Positions 55,801-64,000 of a DNA stretch of 64,000 bases are shown here, piece after piece. The first letter of the stretch is position 1. Every line of letters starts with the position of its first letter. Made by a program: the position numbers and the translations under genes. The stretch spans positions 62,001 through 126,000 of the forward strand of contig NZ_JNNO01000023.1 in assembly GCF_000735585.1 (NCBI RefSeq), in the 5' to 3' direction. The stretch is from Devosia sp. LC5 (GTDB taxonomy: Bacteria; Pseudomonadota; Alphaproteobacteria; Rhizobiales; Devosiaceae). A model generated the notes under the pieces. It was not told where the DNA came from. It was given only the letters and a program-made list of their open reading frames with translations, and ran no database searches.

Positions 55801-58184
55801 TCAATGCCTCGATCAATACCTCGATCACCCAGTCCATGGCGGATCTCGAAGCCGGCGCCGACCGGATCGAGGAAACCATTGCCACCCGCATCACGGCAGC
55901 GACAGAAAATATCGCCACCGACGTCACCGCTACGGCCGACCGCATGGACGGCGCCGTGCGCAACGTGCTCGACCTGATCCGCGCTGCAGCGGGCAATATC
56001 GACCAATTGCTGACGGTCAAGGCGCCCGACGCGGTGGGCAGCATCGAAACCCGCCTCACCGACATCAACCGCTCGGTCGAAGAGCATACCAATGCCTTTG
56101 CGGCCCTGGTCAGCGACCGCTCCGACCAGTTGCAAAACGCCCTGCTCAGCCATGGCAATCTGCTGCGCGACGCCCTGGGTGACAATGCCAAGGAAGCCGA
56201 GGCCATCATGGCCGTCTCGACCTCGCGCATCCTCACCGACGTTACCGCCGCGCTCGGCAAGCTCAACGATTCCAACCTGCTGCTGCAGCGGGTGCTCGAT
56301 GCCTCGACGGCCAATCTGGCAAACCTGGAAACCAGCGTCGCCCAGCAGACCTCGACCTATTCCAACACCATTCGCGACGCCATCGGGCAGACCGAACAGG
56401 CCGGCGTCATGGTCAGCCAGCATGTTGGTGCGCTGCAATCCACCATCCGCTCCATGGTCGACGAATTCTCGACCGTGCTCGGCCGGCTCGATGCGGAAGC
56501 GGCCAATATGCAGCAGGTTTCGAGCGAGCTCAGCTCGACCAGCGAATCCGCCCTCATCACGCTGGAAGATCGCCGCGGCGCCATGGATGCCCTGGCCCAG
56601 AGCTTTGCCAGCCGCGCCGACGATATCGATGGCCGCATGCGCATGTTCGCGCAATCCATCGCCGATACGGTCAACGATACGGAACGCCGCCTGATCGGCG
56701 CCCGCCGCGCCATGGACGAGGCTTTGCAGGCCACCACCGGCTCGGTTGCCGAAACGCTGGAAGCCACCACGGCCACCATTACCGAGGCGATCCAGTCCTC
56801 GACGGCCGATGTCAACGACGCGCTCTACCAGACCAACCAGCGCTTCACCTCGACCCTGTCGAGCAATGCCACCCAGGTGGATGGCGCCGTGCAGCGCGCT
56901 GCCGAAGCGGCTGCCAGCGCTCTCAACCAGACGGCCTCCTCGGTACGCCTGGCGCTCAACGACCAGACCAGCCAGGTCAACAACGCACTGGAAGAAAACG
57001 CCGCCAAGGTCAGCGATGTGCTGGCTTCGACCGCCGGCAATGTCACCGACGTGCTGACCACCACGACCAGCACGCTGGCCGACACGATTGCGGATTCGAC
57101 CGCTTCGGTGCGCGGGGCGATCGCCTCCAATACCGGCCAGCTGCGCAACGCCATCGACCAGACCACGGGCACGTTCCGCCAGGCGCTGGACGAAACCTCG
57201 GGCGAAGTCAGCAGCCGCCTCGGCGATTTCCGCGACAGTGCCGACGCCGAGGGCCGCCGCGCCAATGCGGCCCTGCAGCAGGCCCAGCAGCAGATGATCG
57301 CCGAAATGCAGAAGGCGATGGAAGAAGCCACCCAGCGCTTCAACGACACCGCCCGCGCCATGCGCCAGACGGCCAAGGAAGTGGGCAGCGAACTCGAAGC
57401 CACCCGCGCCGAACTGGCTCGCGGCGTCAACGAGCTGCCCGAGGAAACCCGCGCCAGCGCCGCTGCCATGCGCCGCGTCGTGGCCGAGCAGATCGAGGCG
57501 CTGAGCGAACTCAATGCGATCGTGCGCAGCCAGCCGGCCACGCTCGACCTCAACGACCGCCGCCCGCCACAGCGCCCTGCTTCGCGCACCGAACCGCGTC
57601 AGGAAGCCCCGGCCTATCAGGCCCCGCGCGAAACCTATCGCGAGCCGCCGCGCCAGACGCTGGTCGACCCGATCCGCACGACCGAGCCCGTCCGCCAGCC
57701 CGAGCCTGCCCGCGCCGCAGCGCCGCAGCGCGATGTCGACGCCCAGGCCGCGGTGGAAGCCGATGCCGCCCCACAGGGCGAAGGCGGCTGGCTGCGCGAC
57801 GTGCTGCGCAATGCCACGGCCAAGCAGGCCAGCACCCAGCAGCCGCAGGCGGGCCTGTCGGGGCTGACCGACGAGATCGCCCGGGCCATCGACGATGGCG
57901 CGCTGGCCGAAGCCTGGGCCCGTTACCAAGCCGGGGAATCCAACGTATTCTCGCGCCGCATCTATACGCTGACCGGCCAGGGCACCTATGACGACGTGCG
58001 CAAGAAGCTGCAGCGCGAACCCGACTTCGCCCGCACCGCGCAGGCCTATATGAGCGAGTTCGAGCAGCTGCTGAAACGCGCCGCCGCCGGCCCCCGCCCC
58101 GCCGCCGAAACCCGCGAATACCTGCTGAGCGATCGCGGCAAGGTCTATACGACCCTGGCCCATGCAAGTGGGCGGTTGAGCTAA
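52881..58184 (+). CDS. Growth-pole-ring-like giant coiled-coil membrane protein
   Basis: 1767 aa from ATG 52881 after AAAGAG. Residues ~87-112 and ~124-147 are two membrane segments (VALALSVIWLAVTGTAGYL; IALAAIMILPVLGFFGVATL). From ~150 to ~1500 runs an amphipathic helical array with many variants of DERTGNLA / LSETLDDRTGRL, as in apolipoprotein-like repeats. A Pro/Arg/Gln-rich linker follows, then a conserved C-terminal domain (LTDEIARAIDDGALAEAWARY). This matches the GPR protein that rings the growing pole in Agrobacterium-type polar growth. Tied to the inner membrane; controls cell shape and polar wall synthesis, by homology. Confidence 0.75.
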   Translation: MAQNSTPPNDPAALAFSAVEDALKDSVFNLDSTPEKAPEKRAANPARSERLRAADKIAQQAGAVANDDRFPTSKLLYTLQSRSSAAPTWVALALSVIWLAVTGTAGYLRYGSQLGNFGQFASSIDFIALAAIMILPVLGFFGVATLFRRAQDLRNAASSITQAAIRLAEPEVTAADKVASVGQAVRREVNALGDGLERALSRAGELEVMIHNEVTALERTYSDNESRMRALIAELASQRESVLTNTERVREAITESHTGLVFDLDMISQRISGTIVESGGNLTRALETAGNTLTNAFGERTENFVSLVDNRTTDFISALDDSAGRLSLTFDDKTAAMTGALDERAGTLNSGVESRIAALTDALDGHAATIAAAMDERTRLIEERTGAIAGSFEDRTANLAGLLEGTSGRIAEAMDSRTGNLASAFDERAEKLANLLDGTTGRLSETLDDTTGRLAAALDERTTTISGLLSDGSTSLLGQLRDRGHEVTGALDLIGQKIAEDITGRSREAEVLLNALTRQLDESVSIQLNAMDSRLQSALIEINGALDDTSDRARITLSSAGQDSLSQFDARLTEIAAILDTRLGTLDGVIGDKGDSLIARLEAQGTSFAARANVLEMALNEESGRFDSAISEKTRELGEVLGAKARAISEDIGSRSQALSEKLDGHVSLIAGTLDESTQKLDDILNTRAGDMSEAIRVRSEELGQALSAGTTEFDQAISGRTTRLADTLSERTSALSLEIESRTGNLASQLDERTELLATQLSERTETLTSQLADQTATLTGALDERSAQLRTTLDSGTQQLAQAVGTRTLALSEALGQRTQALSDTLETHTASMGETIGLRTSELADAIALQGEEARTKIETSLLNVTETMNERVTTMSDMIAEKVAEVNTHLGTGLDSAISRISDAEHGVSARIDAASATVGESARKAADLIESGVNSARRAITDMVDQRLGTLPEAITARADITAERLAALNASINTSITQSMADLEAGADRIEETIATRITAATENIATDVTATADRMDGAVRNVLDLIRAAAGNIDQLLTVKAPDAVGSIETRLTDINRSVEEHTNAFAALVSDRSDQLQNALLSHGNLLRDALGDNAKEAEAIMAVSTSRILTDVTAALGKLNDSNLLLQRVLDASTANLANLETSVAQQTSTYSNTIRDAIGQTEQAGVMVSQHVGALQSTIRSMVDEFSTVLGRLDAEAANMQQVSSELSSTSESALITLEDRRGAMDALAQSFASRADDIDGRMRMFAQSIADTVNDTERRLIGARRAMDEALQATTGSVAETLEATTATITEAIQSSTADVNDALYQTNQRFTSTLSSNATQVDGAVQRAAEAAASALNQTASSVRLALNDQTSQVNNALEENAAKVSDVLASTAGNVTDVLTTTTSTLADTIADSTASVRGAIASNTGQLRNAIDQTTGTFRQALDETSGEVSSRLGDFRDSADAEGRRANAALQQAQQQMIAEMQKAMEEATQRFNDTARAMRQTAKEVGSELEATRAELARGVNELPEETRASAAAMRRVVAEQIEALSELNAIVRSQPATLDLNDRRPPQRPASRTEPRQEAPAYQAPRETYREPPRQTLVDPIRTTEPVRQPEPARAAAPQRDVDAQAAVEADAAPQGEGGWLRDVLRNATAKQASTQQPQAGLSGLTDEIARAIDDGALAEAWARYQAGESNVFSRRIYTLTGQGTYDDVRKKLQREPDFARTAQAYMSEFEQLLKRAAAGPRPAAETREYLLSDRGKVYTTLAHASGRLS

Positions 58185-58202
58185 GGCTTGGTACAGAAAT
58201 TA

Positions 58203-58234
58203 AGAAGGCCCTGGGAAACCGGGGCCTTCTTGTT
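58203..58234 (+). terminator. Terminator-like hairpin after the giant gene
   Basis: GAAGGCCC pairs with GGGCCTTC, followed by TTGTTGG; the T-run is weak but the place, ~20 bases after the stop, is right. Confidence 0.65.
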
Positions 58235-58351
58235 GGTGGGACGTGAGAGGAAGAAAGGAAACAGAGGTTCCCGCTTTCACGGGAATGACACTTCGGAGTT
58301 GGCAGCTTCGCGCGGAACTCCACCCACCCACAATGTCATTCCCGCGAATGA

Positions 58352-58397
58352 AGTGCCACGACCTCGTCCTTCGACAGGCTCAGGATGAGGTCTACTG
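58352..58397. repeat. Dispersed CGACCTCGTCCTTCGACAGG unit
   Basis: Same unit as at 49050 and 52090. Adjacent pieces at 58265-58345 are the GCGGGAATGAC type. The 260-base gap is filled by these and holds no gene. Confidence 0.7.
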
Positions 58398-58450
58398 GCG
58401 GTCCGTCACTGCTCTGGCAATAGACCTCATGGTGAGCTTGCGTCGTGCCC

Positions 58451-59632
58451 TCACGCATCCTTGGGCGGCTTGAGCTTCAGCGACCACAGCACACAGCCCA
58501 TGCCCAGCAGTGCAAACAGCGCAGATGCAAAGAATGCCCCGGCACCGAAATGGCCGACGAGGACTCCGAACAGCATCAGCGATACGAAGGCCGCCCCCTG
58601 TTGCAGCATGGTGGCAAAGCCCTGCGCTTCGGCGGCGATGTCCTCGCTGGTCCAATTGGCGATGAAATGCACCACGCCGAAATAGCCCATGCCGAAGCTG
58701 AAGGCATGCAGCGTCTGGGTGACGAACAGCACGGCCACGGGCGGATTGAACGCCATGACGAAAAAGCGCAGCAGTGACGCCGCGCAGGCGACCAGGATCA
58801 TGTTGCGCGCGGTGACGCGCCCGCCAAAGCGCCGCCACATCACCATGAGGACGGCTTCGGCAGCCGCGGCAATGGCCAGCAAGGGGCCGATGAAATAATC
58901 GGGAATGCCATTGTCGTGCCAGATCAGCGCGCCGAAGCCACCCACCACCGCATTGTTGGAATTGACCAGCGCAAAACCCAGAATCGGCAGCACGAACCAG
59001 AGCTTGAGGGCCGAGGAGAGGCGAGGCTTTTCCGGATTGGCATCGGCCAGGGTCGAGACAGGCGCGGGCGCCCGAAAACGCGGCAGGGTGAAACCGATGA
59101 TCGCCCGGCCCACCGAAACGGCAAAGAACAGCGGCACGAAAGCGGCCGTGCCATAGGCGGTAACGGCCAGACCCACCAGCGCTGTGCCGATCACATAACC
59201 GATCGTGCCCCAGGCGCGCATGCTGCCAAAATCGCTGCCGGTGCGCTGCGCCAGGCGCAGTGTCGCCGCGTCGGTCAGCGGGGGCACCAGCCCGCCGGGA
59301 ATGGTGCAGAGCAGCCAGACCAGCACGATGCCCCAGAATTCATGGACGAAGAACAGGCCAATCGGCGCCGCTCCGCTAAGCAGGGAAACGATCAGGATAG
59401 TCGAGCGCCAATCGCTGGCCCGATCGGCCAGACGGCCCACCAGCATATTGATGCCCAGCAGCAGCAAGACCGGCAGCGCATTGATGATGCCGATCTGTTC
59501 GGCGGGAATGCCATGCTCGGCCAGCCAGATCGCCAGATAAACGCTGCTGACGGCGCCGGGCAAATAGACGGTGAAATGAAAAATCGAAGCGCGCAGCTCG
59601 GGCGAGGCCCAGCGCGACAGAACGGATGCCAT
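58451..59632 (-). CDS. MFS transporter (HcaT-like)
   Basis: 393 aa, about 12 hydrophobic segments. Family features of MFS_1-like permeases related to HcaT, e.g. PGAVSSVYLAIWLAEHGI, LADRASDW between TM2-3, and WTSEDIAAEAQGFATMLQQG in TM10-11. Substrate unknown. A related protein is encoded just upstream (59791-61011): both share LADRASDWR and FIANWTSEDIAAEAQ, so they arose by tandem duplication. Inner membrane. Confidence 0.85.
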   Translation of the reverse strand: MASVLSRWASPELRASIFHFTVYLPGAVSSVYLAIWLAEHGIPAEQIGIINALPVLLLLGINMLVGRLADRASDWRSTILIVSLLSGAAPIGLFFVHEFWGIVLVWLLCTIPGGLVPPLTDAATLRLAQRTGSDFGSMRAWGTIGYVIGTALVGLAVTAYGTAAFVPLFFAVSVGRAIIGFTLPRFRAPAPVSTLADANPEKPRLSSALKLWFVLPILGFALVNSNNAVVGGFGALIWHDNGIPDYFIGPLLAIAAAAEAVLMVMWRRFGGRVTARNMILVACAASLLRFFVMAFNPPVAVLFVTQTLHAFSFGMGYFGVVHFIANWTSEDIAAEAQGFATMLQQGAAFVSLMLFGVLVGHFGAGAFFASALFALLGMGCVLWSLKLKPPKDA

Positions 59633-59790
59633 GAAAAGTGAACCCCGGGCAAATCAGCGCCCGGCACCTTTGTTCGCTTGGCTTGTTGGCGAAGGCAAGG
59701 GGATTTGTGACGTTGCAATCGTTACAATTGCAGGTGCGGCATTCGGGTGACGGGGGGTGAAGTGGGCGACGGAGGGGTACGGGAGCCCCC

Positions 59791-61011
59791 TCACATTACC
59801 GCCTGCGCATTCTCGCGCTTAGGGTTCATTACCAGCAGCGACACCACCACCATGACTGCACCGATCGCACTCATGATGGCCGCCACATAGAAAGCACCGG
59901 CGCCCATCGTGCCGGCGAGGATGCCGAAGCCCAGCAGCGCCACCACGGTCACCACCTGGCGTATCATCACGAAAAAGCTCTGCGCTTCCGCGGCGATGTC
60001 CTCGCTGGTCCAGTTGGCAATGAAATTGGTGATGCCGAGGAAGGTGAGCCCCACAGTTGCCAGATGCAGCGTCTGCAACAATACCAGCACCCAGATATCG
60101 GGCTCGAGCGCAAAGCCCCACCAGCGTAACGCACCGCAGAGGCAGCCGAGCAGGATCAGGTGGCGGGCGGCGAAGCGCTTGGTGATGCGCTCGAAATAGA
60201 CCATGGCGAGGATTTCGGCGGTGGGCGCCACGGCCCACAATATGCCGATGACCCAGCCGGGTATCCCCTCCTCGGCCCAGATCAAGGCGCCAAAGCCCAT
60301 CTGCATCATGTGGCTGCCATGCAGCAGCGCGGCCCCGATCAGCGTCATCAGAAACCACGGGCGCCAGAGCTGACCCAGGCGAATGGCGATCAGCGGATTG
60401 ATCGGCGCATCGATGGGATGCATGGGGCGCGAATATTCGTCGGGCGAGCGGAACAGCGGCAGACCAAGCGATACCAGCGCGCGAATGAGGCTGACCGCGA
60501 TCAGCAGCGGCACGAAGGCCCCCGCGCCCATGCGGTCGAGCACCACGCCGGCCACCAACGTCACGGCGACAAAGCCAATCGTGCCCCAGACGCGGATGGC
60601 GCCGAAATCCATGCCGGTGCGGCGCGTCATGCGATAGGCGGCGGCGTCGACCACCGGGGCGATGGCCTGGAACGGCACGATCAACAGGGTCCAGATGATG
60701 AGGATGGAGACATAATCATCCCTGAACAGCAGGAAGATTGGTGGAATGGCGGCGATGATGGAGCCGATGACGATGACGTTGCGCCAGTCGCTGGCCCGGT
60801 CGGCGAGGCGTCCCACGATCATGTTGATAACGATCATCGCAAAGATCGGCGCGGCGTTGATGACGCCGATTTCGCCGGTGCCGATGCCGCGCTCGCTCAG
60901 CCAGATCGGCAGGAACGGATTGGAGACCGCGCCCGAGGTGAACAGGGTCGCGTAGAAAAGACCGGTACGGACAGCGGGCGAACGGAGGCGCGCTGCCAAA
61001 GGCGAACCCAT
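59791..61011 (-). CDS. MFS transporter (HcaT-like), tandem paralogue
   Basis: 406 aa, 12 hydrophobic segments, with GAVSNPFLPIWLSERGI at the first, and the shared LADRASDWRN and FIANWTSEDIAAEAQ. Separated from its copy by 158 bases without a gene. Substrate unknown; relatives carry aromatic acids or nucleosides. Confidence 0.85.
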   Translation of the reverse strand: MGSPLAARLRSPAVRTGLFYATLFTSGAVSNPFLPIWLSERGIGTGEIGVINAAPIFAMIVINMIVGRLADRASDWRNVIVIGSIIAAIPPIFLLFRDDYVSILIIWTLLIVPFQAIAPVVDAAAYRMTRRTGMDFGAIRVWGTIGFVAVTLVAGVVLDRMGAGAFVPLLIAVSLIRALVSLGLPLFRSPDEYSRPMHPIDAPINPLIAIRLGQLWRPWFLMTLIGAALLHGSHMMQMGFGALIWAEEGIPGWVIGILWAVAPTAEILAMVYFERITKRFAARHLILLGCLCGALRWWGFALEPDIWVLVLLQTLHLATVGLTFLGITNFIANWTSEDIAAEAQSFFVMIRQVVTVVALLGFGILAGTMGAGAFYVAAIMSAIGAVMVVVSLLVMNPKRENAQAVM

Positions 61012-61090
61012 CGCAGAATGGCTCCGGGAAAATCACATAAAATCAATGTGACGAACAATGCGCCGCAAGTATGTTCGATGCAAGCAACGA

Positions 61091-62179
61091 TCAGCCGGCA
61101 GCGGCCATCGAGACAGACTGCCGGGCCAATTGCAGATGCGAGACGAATTGATCGACACTGGCCGGAACAGTGAAGCGACAGCCATGCGCCCGGGCGGCGG
61201 CGCGGGACAGCGTGAGGGCGCGGCGCACGGCACTGCCCAGGTCTTCGTCGAGCGCCCCTGCTGTTGGATCAGTGAGGATATCGCGCGGGCCGGTGACCGG
61301 ATAGGCAGCCACGGGAACGCCGGAGGCCAGGGCCTCGATCACCACATTGCCGAATGTATCGGTACGACTGGGAAAGACGAAGACATCGGCGCTGCGATAG
61401 ATTTCGGCCAATTCATCGCCGAAGCGATAGCCGAGGAATTGCACATCCGGATAGCGGCGAGTCAGCGCGGGCAGGTCGGGGCCGTCGCCCACCACGATCT
61501 TTGTGCCCGGAACATCGAGATCCAGAAACGCGGTGATGTTCTTTTCTGCCGCGACCCGCCCGACGCAGAGCAGATGCGGGCCGGGCAACTCGGCAAACCA
61601 GGTCTTGGGGCCGGGGCTGAAGCGGGAGAGGTCGACTCCGCGCGACCAGAGCGCCAGATGCCCCAGGCCATGGCCGGCCAATTCCACCATCAGCGATGGC
61701 GTCGGCACCATGGTGCGGGCGGCCGGCCAGTGGAACCAGCGCAGATAGCCATAGCCGAGTTCGGGCGAAACGGGGACGCGTGCGGCCAGATATTCGGGGA
61801 AGCGGGTGTGGAAGCTGGTGGTGAAGACCAGGCCCCGGTCGAGGCAATATTGCCGCGCCTGCCAGCCCAGCGGGCCTTCGGTGGCGATGTGGATGCAATC
61901 GGGGGCCACGCCATCGATGAAGGCGGCCACGGCGCCCTGAGTGGCCAGCGACAGCCGGATTTCGGCATAGGTGGGGACCGGCACGGTCCAGAACCGCTCA
62001 GGAGTGAGGTAGCGGACCTCGATAGTGCGGGCGGCAAGTTCGCGGCCCAGCGTGTCCAATGTGCGCACCACGCCATTGATTTGCGGGTGCCAGGCGTCGG
62101 TAACGATCAGGAGGCGACGGAGCGATCCGCCTTGCGGAGGCGGAAGCGGCGGGGCTCGCCCGCCATCATCTCGGTCCAC
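61091..62179 (-). CDS. Family 4/1 glycosyltransferase
   Basis: About 363 aa if started at GTG 62179; no well-placed ATG exists and the conserved region starts at RLLIVTDAWHPQINGVVRTL (about residue 26), so the true start is uncertain. GT-B fold with LLCVGRVAAEKNI and DVFVFPSRTDTFGNVVIEAL near the nucleotide-sugar site. Overlaps the end of the LpxH-like gene, so they are co-translated. Likely makes a glycolipid or envelope glycan. Confidence 0.78.
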   Translation of the reverse strand: MDRDDGGRAPPLPPPQGGSLRRLLIVTDAWHPQINGVVRTLDTLGRELAARTIEVRYLTPERFWTVPVPTYAEIRLSLATQGAVAAFIDGVAPDCIHIATEGPLGWQARQYCLDRGLVFTTSFHTRFPEYLAARVPVSPELGYGYLRWFHWPAARTMVPTPSLMVELAGHGLGHLALWSRGVDLSRFSPGPKTWFAELPGPHLLCVGRVAAEKNITAFLDLDVPGTKIVVGDGPDLPALTRRYPDVQFLGYRFGDELAEIYRSADVFVFPSRTDTFGNVVIEALASGVPVAAYPVTGPRDILTDPTAGALDEDLGSAVRRALTLSRAAARAHGCRFTVPASVDQFVSHLQLARQSVSMAAAG

Positions 62180-62916
62180 TTGATCAACTCGAAATTGCCG
62201 TCCGTTGTCTCGACTATCGCCGTGCAACTTTCCACCCAATCACCAGTGTTGATGTAGTGGATACCTAGCCTGTCATGCATGTCAGCAAAATGAATGTGCC
62301 CGCAGATGACCCCGTCAACCCCGGATTCCTTGGCTTCGTGGACCAGAGCCTCCTCGAATCGCCCGATCACCGAGACGGCATTTTTGACCTTTTGCTTGGC
62401 CCAGGCACTCAAGGACCAATATTGCAAACCGAGTCGCCGGCGCACCCAATTGATCGCAATGTTGACGCGCAGGGCCGCGTTATAGGCCCAGTCCCCAACA
62501 TGGGCGAGCCATTTGGCATTCATCACCACCACGTCAAACTGGTCGCCATGGATGACCAGATAAGTCTTGCCGGTGGCAGTGGTGTGGACGGTGCGATCGA
62601 CGAATTCGACCTCGCCGAAATAGGTGCCCAGATATTCGCGCAGGAACTCGTCGTGATTGCCCGGCAGATAGACGACGCGGGTGCCCGCATTGGCCTTTTC
62701 GAGCAGCAGGTTGACCAGCACATTATATTCATTGGGCCAGTGCCAGGCCTTGGCGAGGCGCCAGCCATCCACGATATCGCCGACCAGATAGATGGTCTCG
62801 GCATCATGAGCGCGCAGAAATTCGATGAGCTGGCCGACGCGGATCGGCTTCATGCCCAGATGCACGTCCGAAATGAACATGGCCCGGACTTGTCGGGTCT
62901 CGCGCTCGTCCGCCAT
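62107..62916 (-). CDS. LpxH-like metallophosphoesterase
   Basis: 269 aa from ATG 62916, ten bases after GGAG (the frame extends seven codons further). Motifs in order: DVHLG, GDIVDGW, GNHDEFL, HGDQFD, CGHIHFA, NTGDWVES. Resembles UDP-2,3-diacylglucosamine hydrolases, but many such proteins with a following glycosyltransferase are not the main lipid A enzyme; alphaproteobacteria commonly use LpxI. So an envelope-lipid phosphoesterase of unproven substrate. Confidence 0.8.
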   Translation of the reverse strand: MADERETRQVRAMFISDVHLGMKPIRVGQLIEFLRAHDAETIYLVGDIVDGWRLAKAWHWPNEYNVLVNLLLEKANAGTRVVYLPGNHDEFLREYLGTYFGEVEFVDRTVHTTATGKTYLVIHGDQFDVVVMNAKWLAHVGDWAYNAALRVNIAINWVRRRLGLQYWSLSAWAKQKVKNAVSVIGRFEEALVHEAKESGVDGVICGHIHFADMHDRLGIHYINTGDWVESCTAIVETTDGNFELIKWTEMMAGEPRRFRLRKADRSVAS

Positions 62917-63053
62917 CAAGCAAAGTCTCCTGCACACGCCATCCAGGGCAGGACAGCGACACGCAGTTTATCTGGGGATGGCTCCCGAGGAAACACTTAG
63001 CCCGTTTTGGCTGGGGAAAGCCCCACGGATGCGGGTTTCGGCCGCAGTCTCGA

Positions 63054-64000
63054 TCAGTGGATACGGGCTTTGAGGGCGATGATTCGCTGATAGCTCTGCT
63101 CGATCCGCGCCGCAAACGCCGGATCGGCCTCTGCTTCGGCCACTAGAATAGCCCGGATTTCATCGGCCAGACCCGGCCGGTATTTGGCGGTATTGGAAAA
63201 CAGCAACACATCCATGCCGGCCCGCACCGCCATGGTAACGGTCTGTTTGAGGTCAAAATGCTGGCGGATCGCACCCATTTCGAGATCGTCGCTGATCACC
63301 ACGCCATCAAAGCCGAGGTCGTCGCGCAGCACGCCGGTGATCCATTGCGGGGAGAGCGAAGCGGGCACCTGCGCGCCCTCGTCGGAATAATCGGCGTGGT
63401 AGAGGTGGCCCACCATCACGAAATCCACATCACCCTTGGCCAGCAGTTCCCGGTAAGGATCGAGTTCTTCAGGCTTCCAAGTGCTGGTGATATCGACAAA
63501 GCCCTCATGGCTATCGGCGGTGGACGAGCCATGACCGGGAAAATGCTTGAGCGAAGTGAGCAGGCCCGCCGCGTGGTGAGCGGTGATGAAGGCCTCGTCA
63601 TAGGCGACCACTGTCGCGGCGTCAGCGCTATACGAGCGGCCGAATTTGGCGATCACCGGGTTGTTGGGGTTCAAGTTGATATCGGCAACCGGGCCGAAAT
63701 TGACGGTGAAGCCAAGCCCGGCAAGGGAAGCGGCCATGCCGGCGTAAATCTTCTCGGCGGCTTCGGGGGAATTTCGGGCGGCAATGCTGGCGGCGCTGGG
63801 AATTTCCTTGAAGCCGACATCGCCATCCAGCCGCTCGACGGCGCCACCCTCCTGGTCGACGGTGATGAAGGGCAGCAGCTCGGGCGACGCGGCGCGAAAT
63901 GCCTGGTTCATCGCGGTGACGGTGGTGAGGTCTTTGACATTGGTCTTGAGGAACATCACCCCACCCAATTCGCTCGCGGCCAGCTTTTCGCGCAGCACCG
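63054..64000 (-). CDS. Glycoside hydrolase family 3, NagZ-like (5' part outside window)
   Basis: The frame is open to the right edge, so the N-terminal ~20-30 residues are missing. KHFPGHGSSTADSH is the GH3 beta-N-acetylglucosaminidase loop carrying the catalytic His/Asp pair, and VISDDLEMGAI holds the nucleophile Asp. NagZ cleaves GlcNAc from anhydro-muropeptides in the cytosol during wall recycling. Ends 54 bases before an otherwise gene-free 137-base gap. Confidence 0.88.
   Translation of the reverse strand, partial: VLREKLAASELGGVMFLKTNVKDLTTVTAMNQAFRAASPELLPFITVDQEGGAVERLDGDVGFKEIPSAASIAARNSPEAAEKIYAGMAASLAGLGFTVNFGPVADINLNPNNPVIAKFGRSYSADAATVVAYDEAFITAHHAAGLLTSLKHFPGHGSSTADSHEGFVDITSTWKPEELDPYRELLAKGDVDFVMVGHLYHADYSDEGAQVPASLSPQWITGVLRDDLGFDGVVISDDLEMGAIRQHFDLKQTVTMAVRAGMDVLLFSNTAKYRPGLADEIRAILVAEAEADPAFAARIEQSYQRIIALKARIH

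Noticed and set aside
53700..56100. Repeated GACGAGCGCACC-like units, CRISPR-like at first sight
   Set aside because: They are in frame inside a coiled-coil protein, vary in spacing and sequence, and have no spacers.
55065..58163. 1032-aa open frame antisense to the giant coiled-coil gene
   Set aside because: Its Gly/Ala/His/Arg-rich sequence is the mirror of the repeat array; no domain or start signal supports it.

Overview
The window looks like the chromosome of an alphaproteobacterium of the order Hyphomicrobiales, probably near Devosia. This rests on high GC, a giant growth-pole-ring-like coiled-coil protein, the cysG–DUF2849–cysI–cysH/DUF934 cluster, metA, YcjX/YcjF and REP-like intergenic repeats. 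The genus is an inference, since no rRNA is present.

The first ~21.4 kb is accessory DNA. It opens inside an operon of three tightly overlapping genes: the end of a DptF-like protein, an unrecognised 549-aa protein, and a 1796-aa protein with a C-terminal FtsK/HerA motor. A HEPN-like gene (R-x4-H motif) follows. I read this as a candidate defence/restriction module resembling DptFGH; part of it lies left of the window. Next come a frameshifted small membrane ORF, an Xre regulator with palindromes, a cytosolic FtsH-like AAA protease preceded by two small genes, two unknown minus-strand genes, and a Tn7-like transposition module (tnsA, tnsB, tnsC, tniQ) from 15.4 to 21.3 kb.

From 21.6 to 31.9 kb lies a carbohydrate/phosphodiester-type ABC uptake locus in which a trio (metallophosphodiesterase, solute-binding protein, IphP-type phosphatase) occurs twice. 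One set of permeases and one ATPase serve it, and each copy has a TetR regulator. A perfect operator-like palindrome lies beside the second TetR gene. A LysR/old-yellow-enzyme pair follows. Two ~105-bp diverged direct repeats (21.43 and 34.18 kb) bracket this region, and an ABC-ATPase gene remnant lies next to the second one.

From 34.3 kb the content is core-like. It includes an ATP-binding protein, metA, a Tat-exported PhoX-family protein, YcjX/YcjF, an HxlR regulator beside a decayed FMN reductase, and assimilatory sulfate reduction genes flanked by two similar ferredoxins and a ferredoxin reductase. After these come prfC with a translationally coupled methyltransferase, an Hpt protein, the 1767-aa growth-pole-ring-like protein, two tandem MFS transporters, a glycosyltransferase with an LpxH-like phosphoesterase, and the 3' part of a NagZ-like glycosidase cut by the window edge. 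Several intergenic gaps here carry dispersed palindromic repeats.
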